DNA of 64,000 nt from Symsagittifera roscoffensis (lineage: Eukaryota; Xenacoelomorpha; Acoela; Convolutidae): contig NC_087070.1 of the NCBI RefSeq assembly GCF_963678635.1, forward strand, positions 38,454,600 to 38,518,599, in the 5' to 3' direction. The position numbers and the translations under genes were made by a program. The notes beneath the pieces are model-generated. The model saw only the letters and a program-made list of their open reading frames with translations, was not told where the DNA came from and did no database searches. Of this stretch, positions 12,009 to 24,459 are shown in pieces. Each line of letters opens with the position of its first letter. Positions within the stretch are counted from its first letter, which is position 1.

Positions 12009-12743
12009 TCATTTATCTAATTTTATTATATGGCCTTCTTTTGCCATTCTTTTTAATTCTTCGTTCACTCCCGCGAGTAAGTGGAGTGGAAATTTTCTTC
12101 CTTTGGACTCTATTGGTTTAAAAGGTGTGTGAAAATGAGTTACCTTTCGATCGTTAGGTATTTTCCCCACTCTAGTGAATAAGTTTTTGAACTCGTTAAA
12201 AATTTTGTCAGATAAAGAAGGTAAGTTTTTATACTCACTCTCGAGCGTGGGTTGATTGACCATGCATATTGGTTGGGGGCATTTCCTCTGTGTTATTTCT
12301 ATGCCTAGTTTGGGTAAATTGTCGTTCCCCAAGATGTTTTGCTCGTGTCCGCCGGTTATGAAGAATGGGGTTTCTTCGCTGATCCACCCATTGGACTGTG
12401 TTCTGACAATTTTTTTTCCCAAAGTTTTGATCGTATCGTTGGTGAATCCGCAGTATAGATCTTTTATTCTTTTCTCCACTGGGTGTATCTTGAGTTTCGG
12501 GTATCTTAGTTTAATTTCGCGTAGTACGTTCTGTTTTAAATAACTTACAGGGCTTGCTGAATCTACAGGTATGTTCATATTTACAATCATATCCCAGCCG
12601 ATGCCTAGGTTCAGGAGTTTCTTTGTTTCGAGACCATTATTGTCGTGAATAGCTCTGACACTCAACACCGAGAAATCGTCATCGTCACTCTGTCCGTTCT
12701 CGTTCCACGCATTTATAACGTCGCACGATTCTTTTTCTTCCAT
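12009..12743 (-). pseudogene. Ty3/gypsy retropepsin and start of reverse transcriptase
   Basis: A 244-residue open stretch. An aspartic protease is suggested by IPVDSASPVSYL (Asp-Ser-Ala where families usually have Asp-Ser/Thr-Gly) and the C-terminal signature NILGNDNLPKLGIEI. Reverse transcriptase begins with the fingers segment FKPIESKGRKFPLHLLAGVN and ELKRMAKEGHIIKLDK. The next in-frame codon is a stop at 12009, where intact relatives would continue. It lies between gag and the RT core, as expected for gypsy order. Confidence 0.8.
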
Positions 12744-12829
12744 CCACGAGTTTTCCGGAGGTGTGTACGTACAATTCTCGGTTTTACATAATTATCTGAT
12801 ACAGTATTTACAGTTGGTCTCTTATTACG

Positions 12830-13796
12830 TCATTTACATAATTTGGCGAAGTGTCCCTTATAATTACAGTTTTTACAGGTTATGTCTTTTGCTGGGCAAA
12901 CGTTTAAGTTCCCTTTCGTAAATGTATTCCCGCATTTCATGCACGATTTACTCCTTTCGATGTTTAAACTTGGTTCCTTTTTGATATGATTGTGGTTACT
13001 AAAAGATTTGAAAGTTGTCCCGTTGGTCGATGACCGTGACATATTTGTCAGTTTCTGGTGGTTAAAATATCTCTTTTCGTCAAGTAGGTCTTGATTAAGT
13101 GCTTCCGACGGGCTTATGGTAGCTGAAAGTAGCTTCCTCTGGGTGTCTGTGTTCTTCATGTTGCAAATGAAGATATCCCTTATCCATTCCGCCTCGTCAG
13201 ATTCCTTGATATTGCACGTGCTGGCCAGGTCCGTCAGTGCTCCCCAGAATTGTTCGTACGACTCGCGGTCTTTTTGCTTTCAATTTAGTAGTTTATATCT
13301 TACGAACGTAGTGTTGGGCGGTTTGTTAAATGCTGCGTCTAGTAGAGTCCAGAACTCAGAGAACGTTATTGCTAGAATCTTGACTCTAGGGTTCTTTTGT
13401 GTAAAAACTCTTTTTTCCTTCGCTCCCTAGGGCTAGAAATAAAATTGATCGCAGTTTCTTGTCCGCCTCCGTTCGTCTCAATCCATTAAATTTCCTCTTT
13501 TCTTCGTTGATCCGTTTCTCTTCGGCGGATTCATACTGTTTCATTGCGCTTTTGTTCCTGCTCTCTCTGTTGGCGTTTTCCGCGTCCGACTCGCTGCCTG
13601 TTGCTTGTTCCAAGATTGGAATTTGCGTCTCCGGTATCTCTGGTCCGTGTAGGCTCTCTAAATCCAGATTTTCTTTCACAATGATCGCCAATTGGAATTG
13701 GTCGCTCCATTGGGTCCAGGCATGCGGTGGCTCTAGAGTATGCTTAGGCCAAAAGGGGGGAATTCCACGCACGTTCGAATCATTTGACTGCGCCAT
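12830..13796 (-). pseudogene. Ty3/gypsy gag with zinc knuckle, frameshifted
   Basis: Gag would package the RNA. The start codon is the ATG at 13796-13794, which overlaps the LTR edge and primer site. The first frame (13796-13386) has PFWPKHTLEPPHAWTQWSDQ, a typical start of this gag type, then a charged region. The second frame (13159-12830) ends in a nucleocapsid: CMKCGNTFTKGNLNVC followed by CKNCNYKGHFAKLCK, a CX2CX4HX4C knuckle. Between 13160 and 13386 the frame is broken at least twice. Confidence 0.82.
13772..13795 (-). promoter_or_regulatory. Primer binding site, tRNA-Ser type (gypsy copy B)
   Basis: The LTR ends TTATTA and the next bases on the minus strand are TGGCGCAGTC, followed after a short gap by ATTCGAAC. 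This complements CCA plus the acceptor end and the T-loop of animal tRNA-Ser (acceptor 3' strand GACTGCG, loop TTCGAAT), with mismatches in the T-stem. Drosophila 17.6 and 297 elements use the same type of primer. The site overlaps the gag start codon by two bases. Confidence 0.78.
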
Positions 13797-14008
13797 AATA
13801 AACTATTCTAATTCAATGGTTCTATATGTACAAGTTATGTACATAAGCTTAAAAGGATAAAACGGTAAAAGGAAGTAATTGAATTAAAATCGTTAAAATG
13901 GACAACTGAACTTCGTTCATATCGACCAATGGTCGTAACTAAAATGTTTAACAGGTATTAATTAAAATACCGAAGGTCATTTTAAGATACTAAAAACAAA
14001 TCACAACA
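13796..14008 (-). repeat. 5' LTR of gypsy copy B
   Basis: A 213-bp direct repeat of 8210-8423. It should carry the promoter and the start of the element RNA. I see no clear TATA box. Confidence 0.88.
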
Positions 14009-15705
14009 CTAGCACAAATATTCCGTCTATTTTATCGAAGTAATGTAATAGTTAGACATCTAGTAGGTCTCGTTTCATTTTGAAAAATCTTTTCTGCAGG
14101 ATGAAATAGCTGCTAACGCGTAAATGTCAAACTGGCCAAACTGGCGTTTTTGAAATCTCCATAACTTTGCAAAAAAATGATCACAGATGAAACGTCTTGT
14201 CTGAATAAAAAACCTCCCAAAGCACAAATTTTCCGTCACTTTCTTCGAAAATGTCAACAAAAATGTATATCAAGGTATGTAAAAAACTCACCTTTCAAAA
14301 ATTTTCAAAAGTCACCTTCTTTCCACCTTGAACGATTATAGTGAAAAGAAGCTAGTTTTTTGGAACCTAGTGATTTATGTCAAAAATACGTGCATATCTG
14401 CGCCTACTAGCATTTAGTTTTTATTTTGAACATTCTTAACTGTTCATAAAAGCAAAATGTCACCCGACCTAAGAGCAAATGTGTTTGTGCTCCATGAAAG
14501 TATCAATACTTCATCTCAACGACCTATCAGTTTTTCTGGATCTAGAAAAGCTAGTTTTTACATGCTGCAGTAAGTTTCGCTTCGGCTATTTCTATTACTC
14601 AGCAAGCAAGTCTGGCAACAACTTGAATGATTGCTCATTATTGAAGTTTGCCTAAATTCGCGTAGTTTTACTTTTTCAAGCCGTTGCGGAAATTCATGAC
14701 AGCATGTAAAAATTGGCGTAATTAAACCCAAAATGAGATGGTAATTCCTTGGAACAGAGAATTGCACAATATCTACATAAAATTCTTTCACGAACTAAGA
14801 GCAGATGATCAGCAGAGCTCATTTCTTTGAAACTATCAATACTTTCCTGTTAAGCTTAAGCAGAAGAAGTATCGATACTTTCATAGAAATTGTCTGACCA
14901 TCTCCTTTTTGTTCGTAAAAGATTTTCAATTAGATATTATGCAGTTCTGTTCACAAGCAGGTTCATAACTGTATAAAAATCTGATTTTGCGTTATATATT
15001 TTTTTCACTAATCTAAATGGACTGATAATTTGAATAAACATTTTTTCACCCTACGGTCAAAACCTCCTTTCTGCAATTTTTTTTGACAAATCATTCAAAA
15101 CTAAATTAAATGCTACCCTGCAAAAATTGTTATACATAAATGCAAAAAAAAATTACTGACTTCTCCATCATGTTCTTTGTGCTAATTGAACCAAAACTGA
15201 TAATTTAAAGCTGCCGAGTTTGTCGAACGCGCATACTGAATACACCATTTCGCTGCAGTAAATACACTAGTATAAAAACTAACCATACTTCAATAAAAGT
15301 TTGTATTCCGATAAAACCCCCAAAACAAAAAAAGCAATTGCATAATTTCCAAAAACTTTTCAACCGACTGACTTTAAGCATTTTTTCACTTGTTTGCGGG
15401 CATGAAGTTTCTTTGCAATGTTTAATAATCAGCGTCTGAATTGTTACAGTTTGGTCGTCGTTTAGGAATGGCTTCAAAAATAGGCAAGGAAAAAAGGCTA
15501 GTTTTATTCAAGTCTGTGTTCAATTTTTTGTTCGCTCTTTCGAGTTTGAGAATGCCGGTTATACACTAAAGTAATTTTTTTCAAGGCGGGGTCAATCAAT
15601 AAAATTTGACTAAAAAAAGTGGGGTTTTGCTTACTCAAAAAATTGCATTGCTTACTGAGGATAGAAAAATTTGCATAAGACTGTTGAGGTGTTCACGTTA
15701 CGTTT
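14009..15705. other. Intergenic; old hairpin-ended repeat, otherwise no feature
   Basis: 14009-14330 continues the hairpin-ended repeat interrupted by gypsy copy B: GCACAAATATTCCGTC, a TTTATCGAAG hairpin remnant, then a second partial copy with GCACAAATTTTCCGTCAC and CTTTCTTCGAAAA. The rest is AT-rich, with no gene that I can support. Confidence 0.5.
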
Positions 15706-16168
15706 CGACCATCTCGACCAAAAATCGGTATTTTTTTGACTGTGCTCGACTGAAGTTCGGTATGTTTCGACCGTGCTCGACTGAAATTCGGTATGTTTCG
15801 ACCGTGCTCGATCGAAATTCGGTATGTTTCGACCGTGCTCGACTGAAATTCGGTATGTTTCGACCGTGCTCGATCGAAATTCGGTATGTTTCGACCGTGC
15901 TCGACTGAAATTCGGTATGTTTCGACCGTGCTCGATCGAAATTCGGTATGTTTCGACCATGCTCGACTGAAATTCGGTATGTTTCGACCGTGCTCGACCG
16001 AAATTCGGTATGTTTCGACCGTGTTCGATCGAAATTTGCTATGTTTTGACTGTGCTCGACCAAAATTCGGTATGTTTCGACCGTGCTCGGCAGAAAAAAA
16101 GTGCTCGACCATGCTCGATCCAAGCAAGTATTGATTCGACCATGCTCGACCGAATTTGGGTATGTTTC
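15706..16168. repeat. 31-bp minisatellite with alternating unit types
   Basis: About 13 units of 31 bp, each built on TGTTTCGACCGTGCTCGA followed by CTGAAATTCGGTA or TCGAAATTCGGTA. In the central part the two unit types alternate regularly (15776 to 15993), which makes a 62-bp higher-order repeat. The end units are degraded. Because 31 is not a multiple of three, all frames read the same peptide cycle. The long frames across it on both strands are a by-product of the repeat, not evidence of a gene. Confidence 0.93.
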
Positions 16169-16689
16169 AACTTTCAAACAGCATGCGAGGGGGAGGATGT
16201 TAAAGTTTCCAATTAGTCCAATTTTTATTGTAAAGATAGAACATTGGGTTTTTGTTACACGAGTTAAGCCCAAGTTAAACTATTTATTTGGATTAAATTG
16301 TTAATTTCTTCAGCCAAATTTTAGTACTCTCTCAAAAAGTACATTTGATTGTAATCCCCTGTTTCATGAAAAAAAGTGTCCAATTTGATCGTCCAAACAA
16401 ACAGGAGAAAATGATTGACTTTGTAGTAAGAAATAATACACAAAAAAAATTGTAGCTGTAAGCGTAAATGTCAGGAAATATTCAATTTTGTTTGACTTCA
16501 AGGAACCTTGTCACAAAAATCAATTCAAATGAGGTCGAAAACAGGATAATTTTGCCTAGCCGTATGAAAAACAATGTTTGTGATAGTTTTTTTCCCTGAT
16601 AGTGATGATACTGATCGTTTTAATGGATTGAAACATGAATTAGTGTTTATTTTTAAACTAGTGTGGGCTGCGAAACATGCGTGAAGTGT

Positions 16690-17450
16690 GGATAAGCAAC
16701 AATCAAAAAAAACACGCGTGTTCATTGTGTTTCCGTGCCATATTTGGAAAAATAGTGCAATATTTGAAACATCATGGCAAAATTTGTAAAACGCGTGCAA
16801 TATTTGAAACAACAAAGCATTATTTGAAAACTAGTTCAATTTTTTTCCTAGAACAATCAAGCAAAACATTATAGAGAAAAAAACACGTTTTAGCAAGAAA
16901 TTTTTTCTAATGTATGTTTTTTTGTTCAATTTGTTCATTTGTGCTTCTGCCAGATAAGCAACAGCTTACATTGCATGTCTCGTTTTATTCACAAATCTCT
17001 CTATGCAATATATAGCTGTTGCTTATCTCTCCATACTGCTTTTCAGGTGTTTTTCATACCAGAGAAGCATAAGCTAGCACAGCATGTCTCAATTTAGTCA
17101 CAAAGTTTCTCGATGCAAAACATAGCTGTTGCTTATCCACTATATTTGCATCGAGACATTTTATGAAGAAATCGAAATACACAGTGTCGAGATATGAATA
17201 AGTTTCGAGATGCAATGAGTTGTTGCTTATCTGGAACAAAACAAATGAGCAAAATTGAACAAAACACACTTATTTGAAAAAGTTTTCACGTTGACATGCA
17301 ATTTTGACTTCTTGCTGTTTCGATGATTGTTCTAGGAAAAATAGTGCACTAGAATTTCAAATAATGCGGTATTAGTTTCAAACATTGCAGTAAATAATCA
17401 AATGATGCACTAGTGTCCTTAAAAAATTTCACGTAAGCATACTGAACATG
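16690..17450. repeat. Large imperfect palindrome (foldback)
   Basis: The two halves are inverted copies around a centre near 17090. CCAGATAAGCAACA (16950-16963) is matched by TGTTGCTTATCTGG (17221-17234), and GTTCAATTTGTTCATTTG outside it by CAAATGAGCAAAATTGAAC. Farther out, CCTAGAACAATC matches GATTGTTCTAGG and CATTATTTGAAA matches TTTCAAATAATG. There is no coding frame. A non-autonomous foldback element is likely, but I could not fix its termini. Confidence 0.7.
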
Positions 17451-20400
17451 TGTGTTCAATTGAAGGAAATTGGTTTTAGAAACGTTGATTCTTTGCACCA
17501 TGAGTGAATTTCAAGCAACGTTTAAAATTTCAAATTTATTTCAGCAACAATTTTTAAACTAGTGAGTGAATGGGATAAATTCAGACAAAAATGGTTGAGT
17601 ACTATCTAGTGCAAATATTAAAAGTGGACTTTGCTACTTGTGTATGATTTGAGCGCGCTAGCAAAAAGTCTTCGCACGGGTTTTGATATCAAAATTGAAC
17701 TGTTTATTAGTTGTTTTTATTAGCCACGAGTCTTGATTTCTTACAGAAAATTTTCAAAACAAGGTGATCATTTCCGCAAAAATGCTTTCTCGGTCGAAAG
17801 ATGATCTTGTTAAAAAACATTAGCTTTATCTTGATTGTACTACTTAACTAGAGATTAAACTTGAAAGCTAGTGGTTTAAAATAGAAAATAGCGCGGTAAA
17901 ATGGCAGCATTTCAATGCAAAACAATGTTGAATGTATTGAACTTTGTTTTGTATTGCAGAATTGCTATGTAGTTGGCTCGTGCCCATTTTGAGCACGTAG
18001 TGCTAAGAGCGCGTTCTAGGGCGCAGTTTTGAGCGCGTGAGGTTTATAACTTTTATGCTAAAAAACGAAAACAGATTTTGAATAGATTGTATATATCGGG
18101 TACCTACCCGCATTGGAGTTCCATGAATAAAAATTGATTAAAATTGAGTTTGCTTGTCAGTGTCCACAAAAGAGAAAACAAATCGATTATAATGGTTACG
18201 TTGGTTACTTGTTGTTCAATTTAAATTTTTTCTGCCTAACTTTGATATTTTTGTTACTTTTTTGTGTTACTCAAAAACTGAATTTTGTTCCTTTCATCAA
18301 TTTTGTTCCTTTCAACAGTCTTGTTAAACTATTAGAAACTTGGGGGGGGGGGGGAGGGTAAAACTGGCGGTGGACTGATTCTCCTTCCATTTTCCATTAC
18401 CCACCTAGAGTTTGCCCATTTACAACAAACTGCAAACAATTTGCAACGTTTCCGCATAACTCACTTGCTCGGCGCGCGAAACAAAAGTAAAGTGGAAAAA
18501 ATCCATGATAATATGATTTCCTACTTAATATAAAATCCATTATAATGGATTCCAAATGAACTATAATGCATTTTGTTTTGGCGAAAAAAAAATGGACTTA
18601 AATCCATTTTTAGTCCAATTTTGTTGTCTGAACTTAACATGGGAATCGATTATATTTACAACACTTTAGACCACAAAAATCCATTATAATTGGTTTGTTT
18701 TCACTTTTCTTAACTGCGGGTATTTTTAACTTAATGACTTAAATGAGACGAACAATTTTTAAAAGCTTCTTTTGTTGCTAAAGCATGAACTAGTGGAGGA
18801 CATTTGATTATTGATTTTTACACAAGCAATGATTCCGAATTTCAACAAATGTGGGCAATATATATGCATGGGGTTTTTTCTTATTATTATTCAGACCATT
18901 TTGGATCATTTGGGGCTCGCTCCACGAACCTACATGGCCCCTGCCGTGCTTGCACACCCCTATGTTAACATGACTGGTTGTTGAGTCTTAAGCTAATCTA
19001 AGTAGACTGATCGTTTTATACGGTTCTGATGATTTTATGCAAAAAGTTTAATCCAAAATTTTTACGCCTGGCGAATTATTCCGCCCTAAAAAAATGTTCA
19101 AAATTGAATTGAAGCATGCTAAATGTTCTGTTAAAGTTCATATACGTTTCAATTTTTAACAATTCAAAATTGATATTAATAGCCTAACACCAATTAAATG
19201 GCACTCAGAATATTCAGGGTTTTGCCCTAATACAAGCAGTCTTGTTCCAATATAGATAGATTTCATACGAAGTAATGATTTTTTTAAAGGATGCTTCACC
19301 ATTACAGCCAAGGAGTTAATTAAAAGAAAAATAATGCTGTAGCTTTGACTTAAAGTTCGTATTAGATAATAGAATATAGAGTTTGTCTGCCATTAAAGAA
19401 TGTCACCAAATAGCCAATAAAAAAGGTACCAACAGCACCCAAACAGCTTTTTTTTGTATTTGGTAGACCCTATAATTTGCTGAGAGAAAGGCTTGGATGA
19501 TTTACCATGAAAATTTTAATTTTATACGAGAGTGCATTTCGAAAGTCACGCAGTTTAAATACTTGAAAAAAATTGAGTTGTTTTGTTCAAGTTTGCAATC
19601 AGTTTTGCCTCAAGGACAAAATCAGGCAAAAACCTTTGACTAATCAGATTTACTCACCTTTTAAAAATTTCAGTTTAGTCTGACGTAAAGTTTTTAATGG
19701 CTTCATATCTGAATTGGGCTAAGTTTTCAATGGCTTCCTTGGCAGAGGTAGGCTGAAATGATTTTGTCTCAGTTACTTTCTGTCTACAGACTATTTGATA
19801 AGGATTTTGATGTAAATGTGTTTACTTTCATGCAAAACTGAAGTGTCAGCGACGGATATCTTGGCAAAATTAAGTGTTCGCTCTTTATGCAAAAAGTGGC
19901 CAGGTTTTATTTCTAAAATGTGTTAGCAAATTGTCAGAAACCAACAAAATTTTTATCTCTAATATGTATTGTTCCTGTGAAGCTTATTTTGAAAATTTTC
20001 TATAGCCATCTCAAAAATTTTTTCGCAGTGTGATAAAAAAAAAAGGCGGTTGCCGTGCAAGTAGCACAAAATGCTCCGTTCACATTCTTAAAAAAAATAT
20101 ATAGGAATTTTTTTTGAAAACAGTCGTTGGTAGAGCGTGGTGAGACAAAATTTTTTAGAAACTCGTGGAAAAATAATGTATTGAACATAGTCTTTAATCG
20201 ACAAAGAGTTTTCAAAGAAATGAGCAACAAAAATGAAACGAAGAAAAAATATTTAATAAAAATTGTTTTTTTTTCCTAATAAATTTCAACTGTTAAAATA
20301 CTACAGCCAAGGAAGCGCAAAAGAAAACTTCCAAAATTAGTTTTCTTTTCAGTAAAATCAAGTTTTTTTCAACTATTTTTCAGATAACGAACGTTACTCG

Positions 20401-21800
20401 AGTGCTCCAATGGCACAATTTTTGAGCCTTTTAATGGTATTGGAACTACAAATGAGAAGACTTTAACATGAAATATCATTCGAACCGTTTCACTGATTAT
20501 TTAAGGTACCTGATTTGGCTTGGGAAATAATTTAAAACAGCTCCGAATACGTAGTTCCTCCACATTTTCAATAGTTGGAACAAAAGCAAAGTCAATTGTA
20601 GATTTTTTAATAGATTGATTAAGCTCATGCTTTGCAACTGGCCTCTAGTGACTCCATCAAACTCTGGTGGTTTTGATATGTTTCAAAATCTTTAGAAAAT
20701 TGTTAAACTTTCTCTGTCTTATATCATTTATCCGAAGCTATCTGAAAAAGCTCATTTTAAAAAGAAAATAACTCTGACAAGCAAAATAATTCTGAAGCGA
20801 CAAAACTGTTAAAAACATTCCAAGTTATCAAAAACTTGCTCTTTTTCTCTTTAACCCTTCATATTAATTTCAAATATAAGAAATTTTTAAAAACTGATCT
20901 TAATGTAAGAAGCTTCAGATTGGGGGAAAAACTAATTTTTGTGAAACAAATTGTTCTGCGTACTTTATATAGTAAAAATATTTAGCCATAAAACACCTAT
21001 GACAAACATAAAAATGACAAATTCGGAATGTGAGAGTTACAGTAAGCCAATAAAATTTGAAATACAGTCAAGCAAAAATTGTCTCCAACCTAAAAAGTTT
21101 ACAAATATCTGCAAAAAAAATTGTCAACATGGCATGATCTCACAGCTAAATCTACCTTCAGGTTCTTCTATTAGTATCACTTGTAAATTGAGTTTTTTTA
21201 GTGTGGTATTTGTTTCTTTTACTCTGATTTTGTTTTAAAATTATCGGCTGTTGAAGCCAATCCTTATGTCAGTGCACAATCGGCTCTTTCCTAGTAACAC
21301 CTGTCAGTTTCTGAACAAAAGTATTGTACAATAATGGTAAACTATAAACTTTCGTGGGATGGTGTATAAGAAGAAAGAGCCAAAAAAATTCTGTGAAACA
21401 GTGTTGAAGAGACACGCAATTGCTGGCTTTGTTTCCGGGCTTACAATTGACCTTGACAAAAGTATCCAGCATTTGAAAAATAACTGAAACTGCTAAATTG
21501 CTGAAATAAAGGAGGAAAAAAACGAGCGCAAAATGTATTTAGTGCGCCCTCGTTTTTATATGATTATTTACTATATATATTTGAACAAAATGGTTTCAAG
21601 GATGTGCACAAAAAAACGATCCGTATGAAGCGATGCAACAGCAAGAGTTTCCCAATTGACCTGTTTTCGTCGGTTTGACCGGTCGGCCAAAAACACTTGA
21701 CGCGGGGCCCTACCCGTATACTTTACAGCGGAGTAATGTTTAAGAGACAGGACAATTTTTCCAACTGATGCTATGGCTTGATCCAATAGCGCTGAACTAC
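17451..21800. other. Intergenic, no gene seen
   Basis: AT-rich sequence with only short frames and no recognisable product. Contains a 12-base G run at about 18343 and a small cluster of inverted ATCCATTATAATGGAT-type words at 18500-18690. I see no repeat family member or splice-bounded exon here. Confidence 0.5.
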
Positions 21801-21807
21801 AGCGTTG

Positions 21808-22011
21808 GGCATTACGAGGCCAAACTGTGCACTGGATAGGAGCACAATTTTGTGTCTGTATGTTCCTGGATTCCAGAGACAAGTCTTTAAACATGTGAAA
21901 ATTTTGTCGGAACGATCAAAGGAAAGTAAAGAACAAAAGAAGAGAAAAGTAAGCGTCCTTGTTGCGGAATCCCCTTACAATGCACAAAATGCACAGTTTG
22001 GCCTCGTAATG
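21808..22011. repeat. Short inverted repeat pair
   Basis: GCATTACGAGGCCAAACTGT (from 21808) and its reverse complement ACAGTTTGGCCTCGTAATG (ending near 22011) form arms of about 22 bases with one mismatch, separated by about 155 bases. The loop holds no recognisable gene. Confidence 0.75.
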
Positions 22012-23024
22012 GGTTTGTTTTTTATTTAAAAAATCTGGAAGTATCTTTTTACTTTTTAGTCGCATGCTTTATAGCAGACTGGAAACTATAGGCCAAATGT
22101 CCAATCTAATTAAAAAATTTTCGGATTTATTTAAGCTAGTTCTCAGTTCCCAATTCCGTCTGCTCTCACTAACTAAAAACTCAACAACAGAAAAACTCTC
22201 CAAAGAAAGACCAATTTTGACATTTTATCATACTTTTTTTCTGAATCAAAAATTGATCTTACCAAAATTTGCAGAATCGAAACATTATTAGCTACTTGCA
22301 CAGCAACTATTCTTATTTTTGAAACCTGTATCGTTTTTACTTGTTTACGGTTAATTTTTTGACAAATTTCAAAAAAAAAACAATTATCAAGAACGATCTC
22401 TCGAAAAGAAAAATTGCACTTCCAGGTAAGCCTTACAATTCTAGACAATCAGAATAACTTCTATTTAACCAAAAAAACTCAATTATTTCTCAAACAATCA
22501 ATTTCTCGATCATTTTATTGATTTGATATTATTTGAATGCACAATAAACGAACTTTACAAGAATATAATTATTTAATTATCATTTTTCAATGAGACAATT
22601 TATACACAAATACATTCACGTCTGGCAAAAATCGAAAAGCCTTTATTGAAAGCCGCAAAGGTTTCTGTACCAGTATATTTCTTGATTGGTTTTCAAGACT
22701 AATACTTTATTTCTACAACGTACATCAAAAGTTTCATAAAATACCACAAATGTCAATTCATTAGAAGAGATTATACGCACTTTCTTGTCTTAAAAACTTC
22801 ACTTGTCTTCAACATTTTGTTCAGTGATAAAATCTCAATTAAGCTAACATTTAGTTTGTTCTCATTTTTGGCGTTCAATTTTTATTTCAGTTAGAGATTT
22901 TTTGGCTGATTTTACTAAGTTGAAAAAGTCTCAAAAGGTAAGCCATACAAATCAGATTGATCACAGCTTTTTTGATGTTTTAAACTGTTTGAATGTGAAG
23001 ACGCCCCACAAAATTTTTCAACAC
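22012..23024. other. Intergenic, no gene seen
   Basis: AT-rich sequence with short frames only and no recognisable feature. Confidence 0.5.
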
Positions 23025-23620
23025 AGAGACAAACCACGCATCGCAAACACTAGCGAGAACATGACAAAAAAAGCAGTTTTATACAGTGAAATAAAAAAAA
23101 AGTAGGAAATAAGCCTCGAATCAGTAAAACCTTGCTACGTATGGGCTTCCAACTTGCGAGCTCAAGAGTTGGAGTCTCACGCCCTTCCCTCTTGGCCAGG
23201 AACCCTTAACAGCCGGCAAACACTAGTCACTCATACGGCAGCTACATATGCTAATAAATTGCCAATGCCATGCAGCAAAAATGACACCAAATACGAATAG
23301 CACAATTTTGCAAGTAATGATTTGAATTTAACAAACTGAAGGCATCCTCACTAATTTTACATGAAGTACTATGGAAAAAATTAGGCCGCATTAAGTATAA
23401 ACTGAGCATTTCAAAAAATTACGAGATTCAATGAGTTAAAAAATTTCTGAAATCAAGTTTTTTTGTTGTTTGAAACAAATTACTTTCTTCGGTTCATTTG
23501 ATGAATTAAATATGCGTCATTTGTGTTAACTTATTACTGTCCGAATTTTAAAGCACATGCTATCAAAAAACCGTAAAGTTGACACCAATATTTGCGACTT
23601 AGGTTAGGAAAAAGAGGAAT
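23025..23620. repeat. Repeat family with tRNA-like module, intact copy
   Basis: This matches the copy at 58680-60510 through a long series of shared words (CGCAAACACT, GAGTCTCACGC, CTAATAAATTGCCAATGC, AAGGCATCC, TTTCAAAAAATTACGAGAT, GTTGTTTGAAACAA, GTTAACTTATTACT, TTTGCGACTTAGGTT). Because it lacks the two insertions found in the other copy, it serves as an empty-site reference for them. Confidence 0.8.
23133..23212 (-). repeat. tRNA-like module, degraded
   Basis: On the minus strand it reads TGGCCAAGAGGG (A-box-like), GTGAGACTCCAACTCTTG (anticodon-arm-like) and then a region where the B box would lie. The B box itself (GGTTCGA) is not preserved, so I do not call a tRNA gene. The same module is better preserved at 58796-58868. 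Confidence 0.5.
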
Positions 23621-24459
23621 CTTACAATTAAATTAACGCTCACTTAAGTTCGCTAGTGTAAACATGATGAAATCCGGTTATTTTCTGTAGTACGTTATAA
23701 ATAAGCTACCAAAATTTGTAATCGAAAAAATACAGAAACTTAATTGAAATTATATAGTTAAATAAAACACTACTTGTCCAATTATTGCCAGCCGTGACTC
23801 ATTTAGTTCCTGATATTTAGATTTATAAACGTTTAAATATTTCGTGAATGAAACAAACTTATTTTATTTGATCGTTAAACCACATCTACTGCAGCCCAAA
23901 TCCAGCACAAAATCTACATTAGCCAACAATTTAGAGCAAAAAATATCAAGGAAATTTTTTGCACAAAAATTTTATAAGCAAAGCAAAACAGATCGAAGAG
24001 CACCAAAAACTGTTTTTTTAACAAATTGTTCAAAACAAAGTAAAACTAGAATAGGTTTCAAAAACTATTTTGTGAACCAATTGTTTTAAGAATGGGTTGT
24101 AAATGGTTTTAGATTACTTTTAACCCTTATCATAATTGATAGAGCTTTTTAACGGCACCCAAAAACTTTTTAAATGACAGCGATGAAAACATTGAACAAG
24201 AAGTAACTATAAATTAACCCGCAAAAAAGCTTTTAAACTTAAAATACCAGAATTCTCAAAATACTATTCTTCTCGAAAATATTCACGTACTCATTTTTGT
24301 ACCAAAATTTAGTATTCACAATGACAATTTTTCAATAAATTTTTTGGCAAGAAGCTGACAAGTGTCGATCAGTTTTCTTAGTTGTTATCCGGGTTTTATA
24401 TGATTCCGCGTAAAAGTCGTCCTTGAACGTAAAAAGATACTGAATCTGGGTGCTTTCTG

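Larger units (their letters stand above)
8210..14008 (-). mobile_element. Ty3/gypsy retrotransposon, copy B, with both LTRs
   Basis: The element is bounded by direct repeats 8210-8423 and 13796-14008, which differ by about eight substitutions and one indel by eye (roughly 96% identical). On the minus strand the LTR starts TGTTGTG and ends TTTATTA. The flanks CCAGC (left) and CTAGC (right) could be a 5-bp target duplication with one change. Order from 5' to 3' on the minus strand: LTR, tRNA-Ser-type primer site, gag, protease, reverse transcriptase, remnant RNase H, integrase, long tail, LTR. A deletion of about 0.8 kb relative to copy A removes most of RNase H, and there are several stops and frameshifts. 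Confidence 0.92.

Noticed and set aside
15652-16304. Long frames in several phases on both strands across 15652-16304
   Set aside because: They are made by the 31-bp repeat, which reads the same peptide cycle in every frame. There is no start context, no splice support and no recognisable protein.
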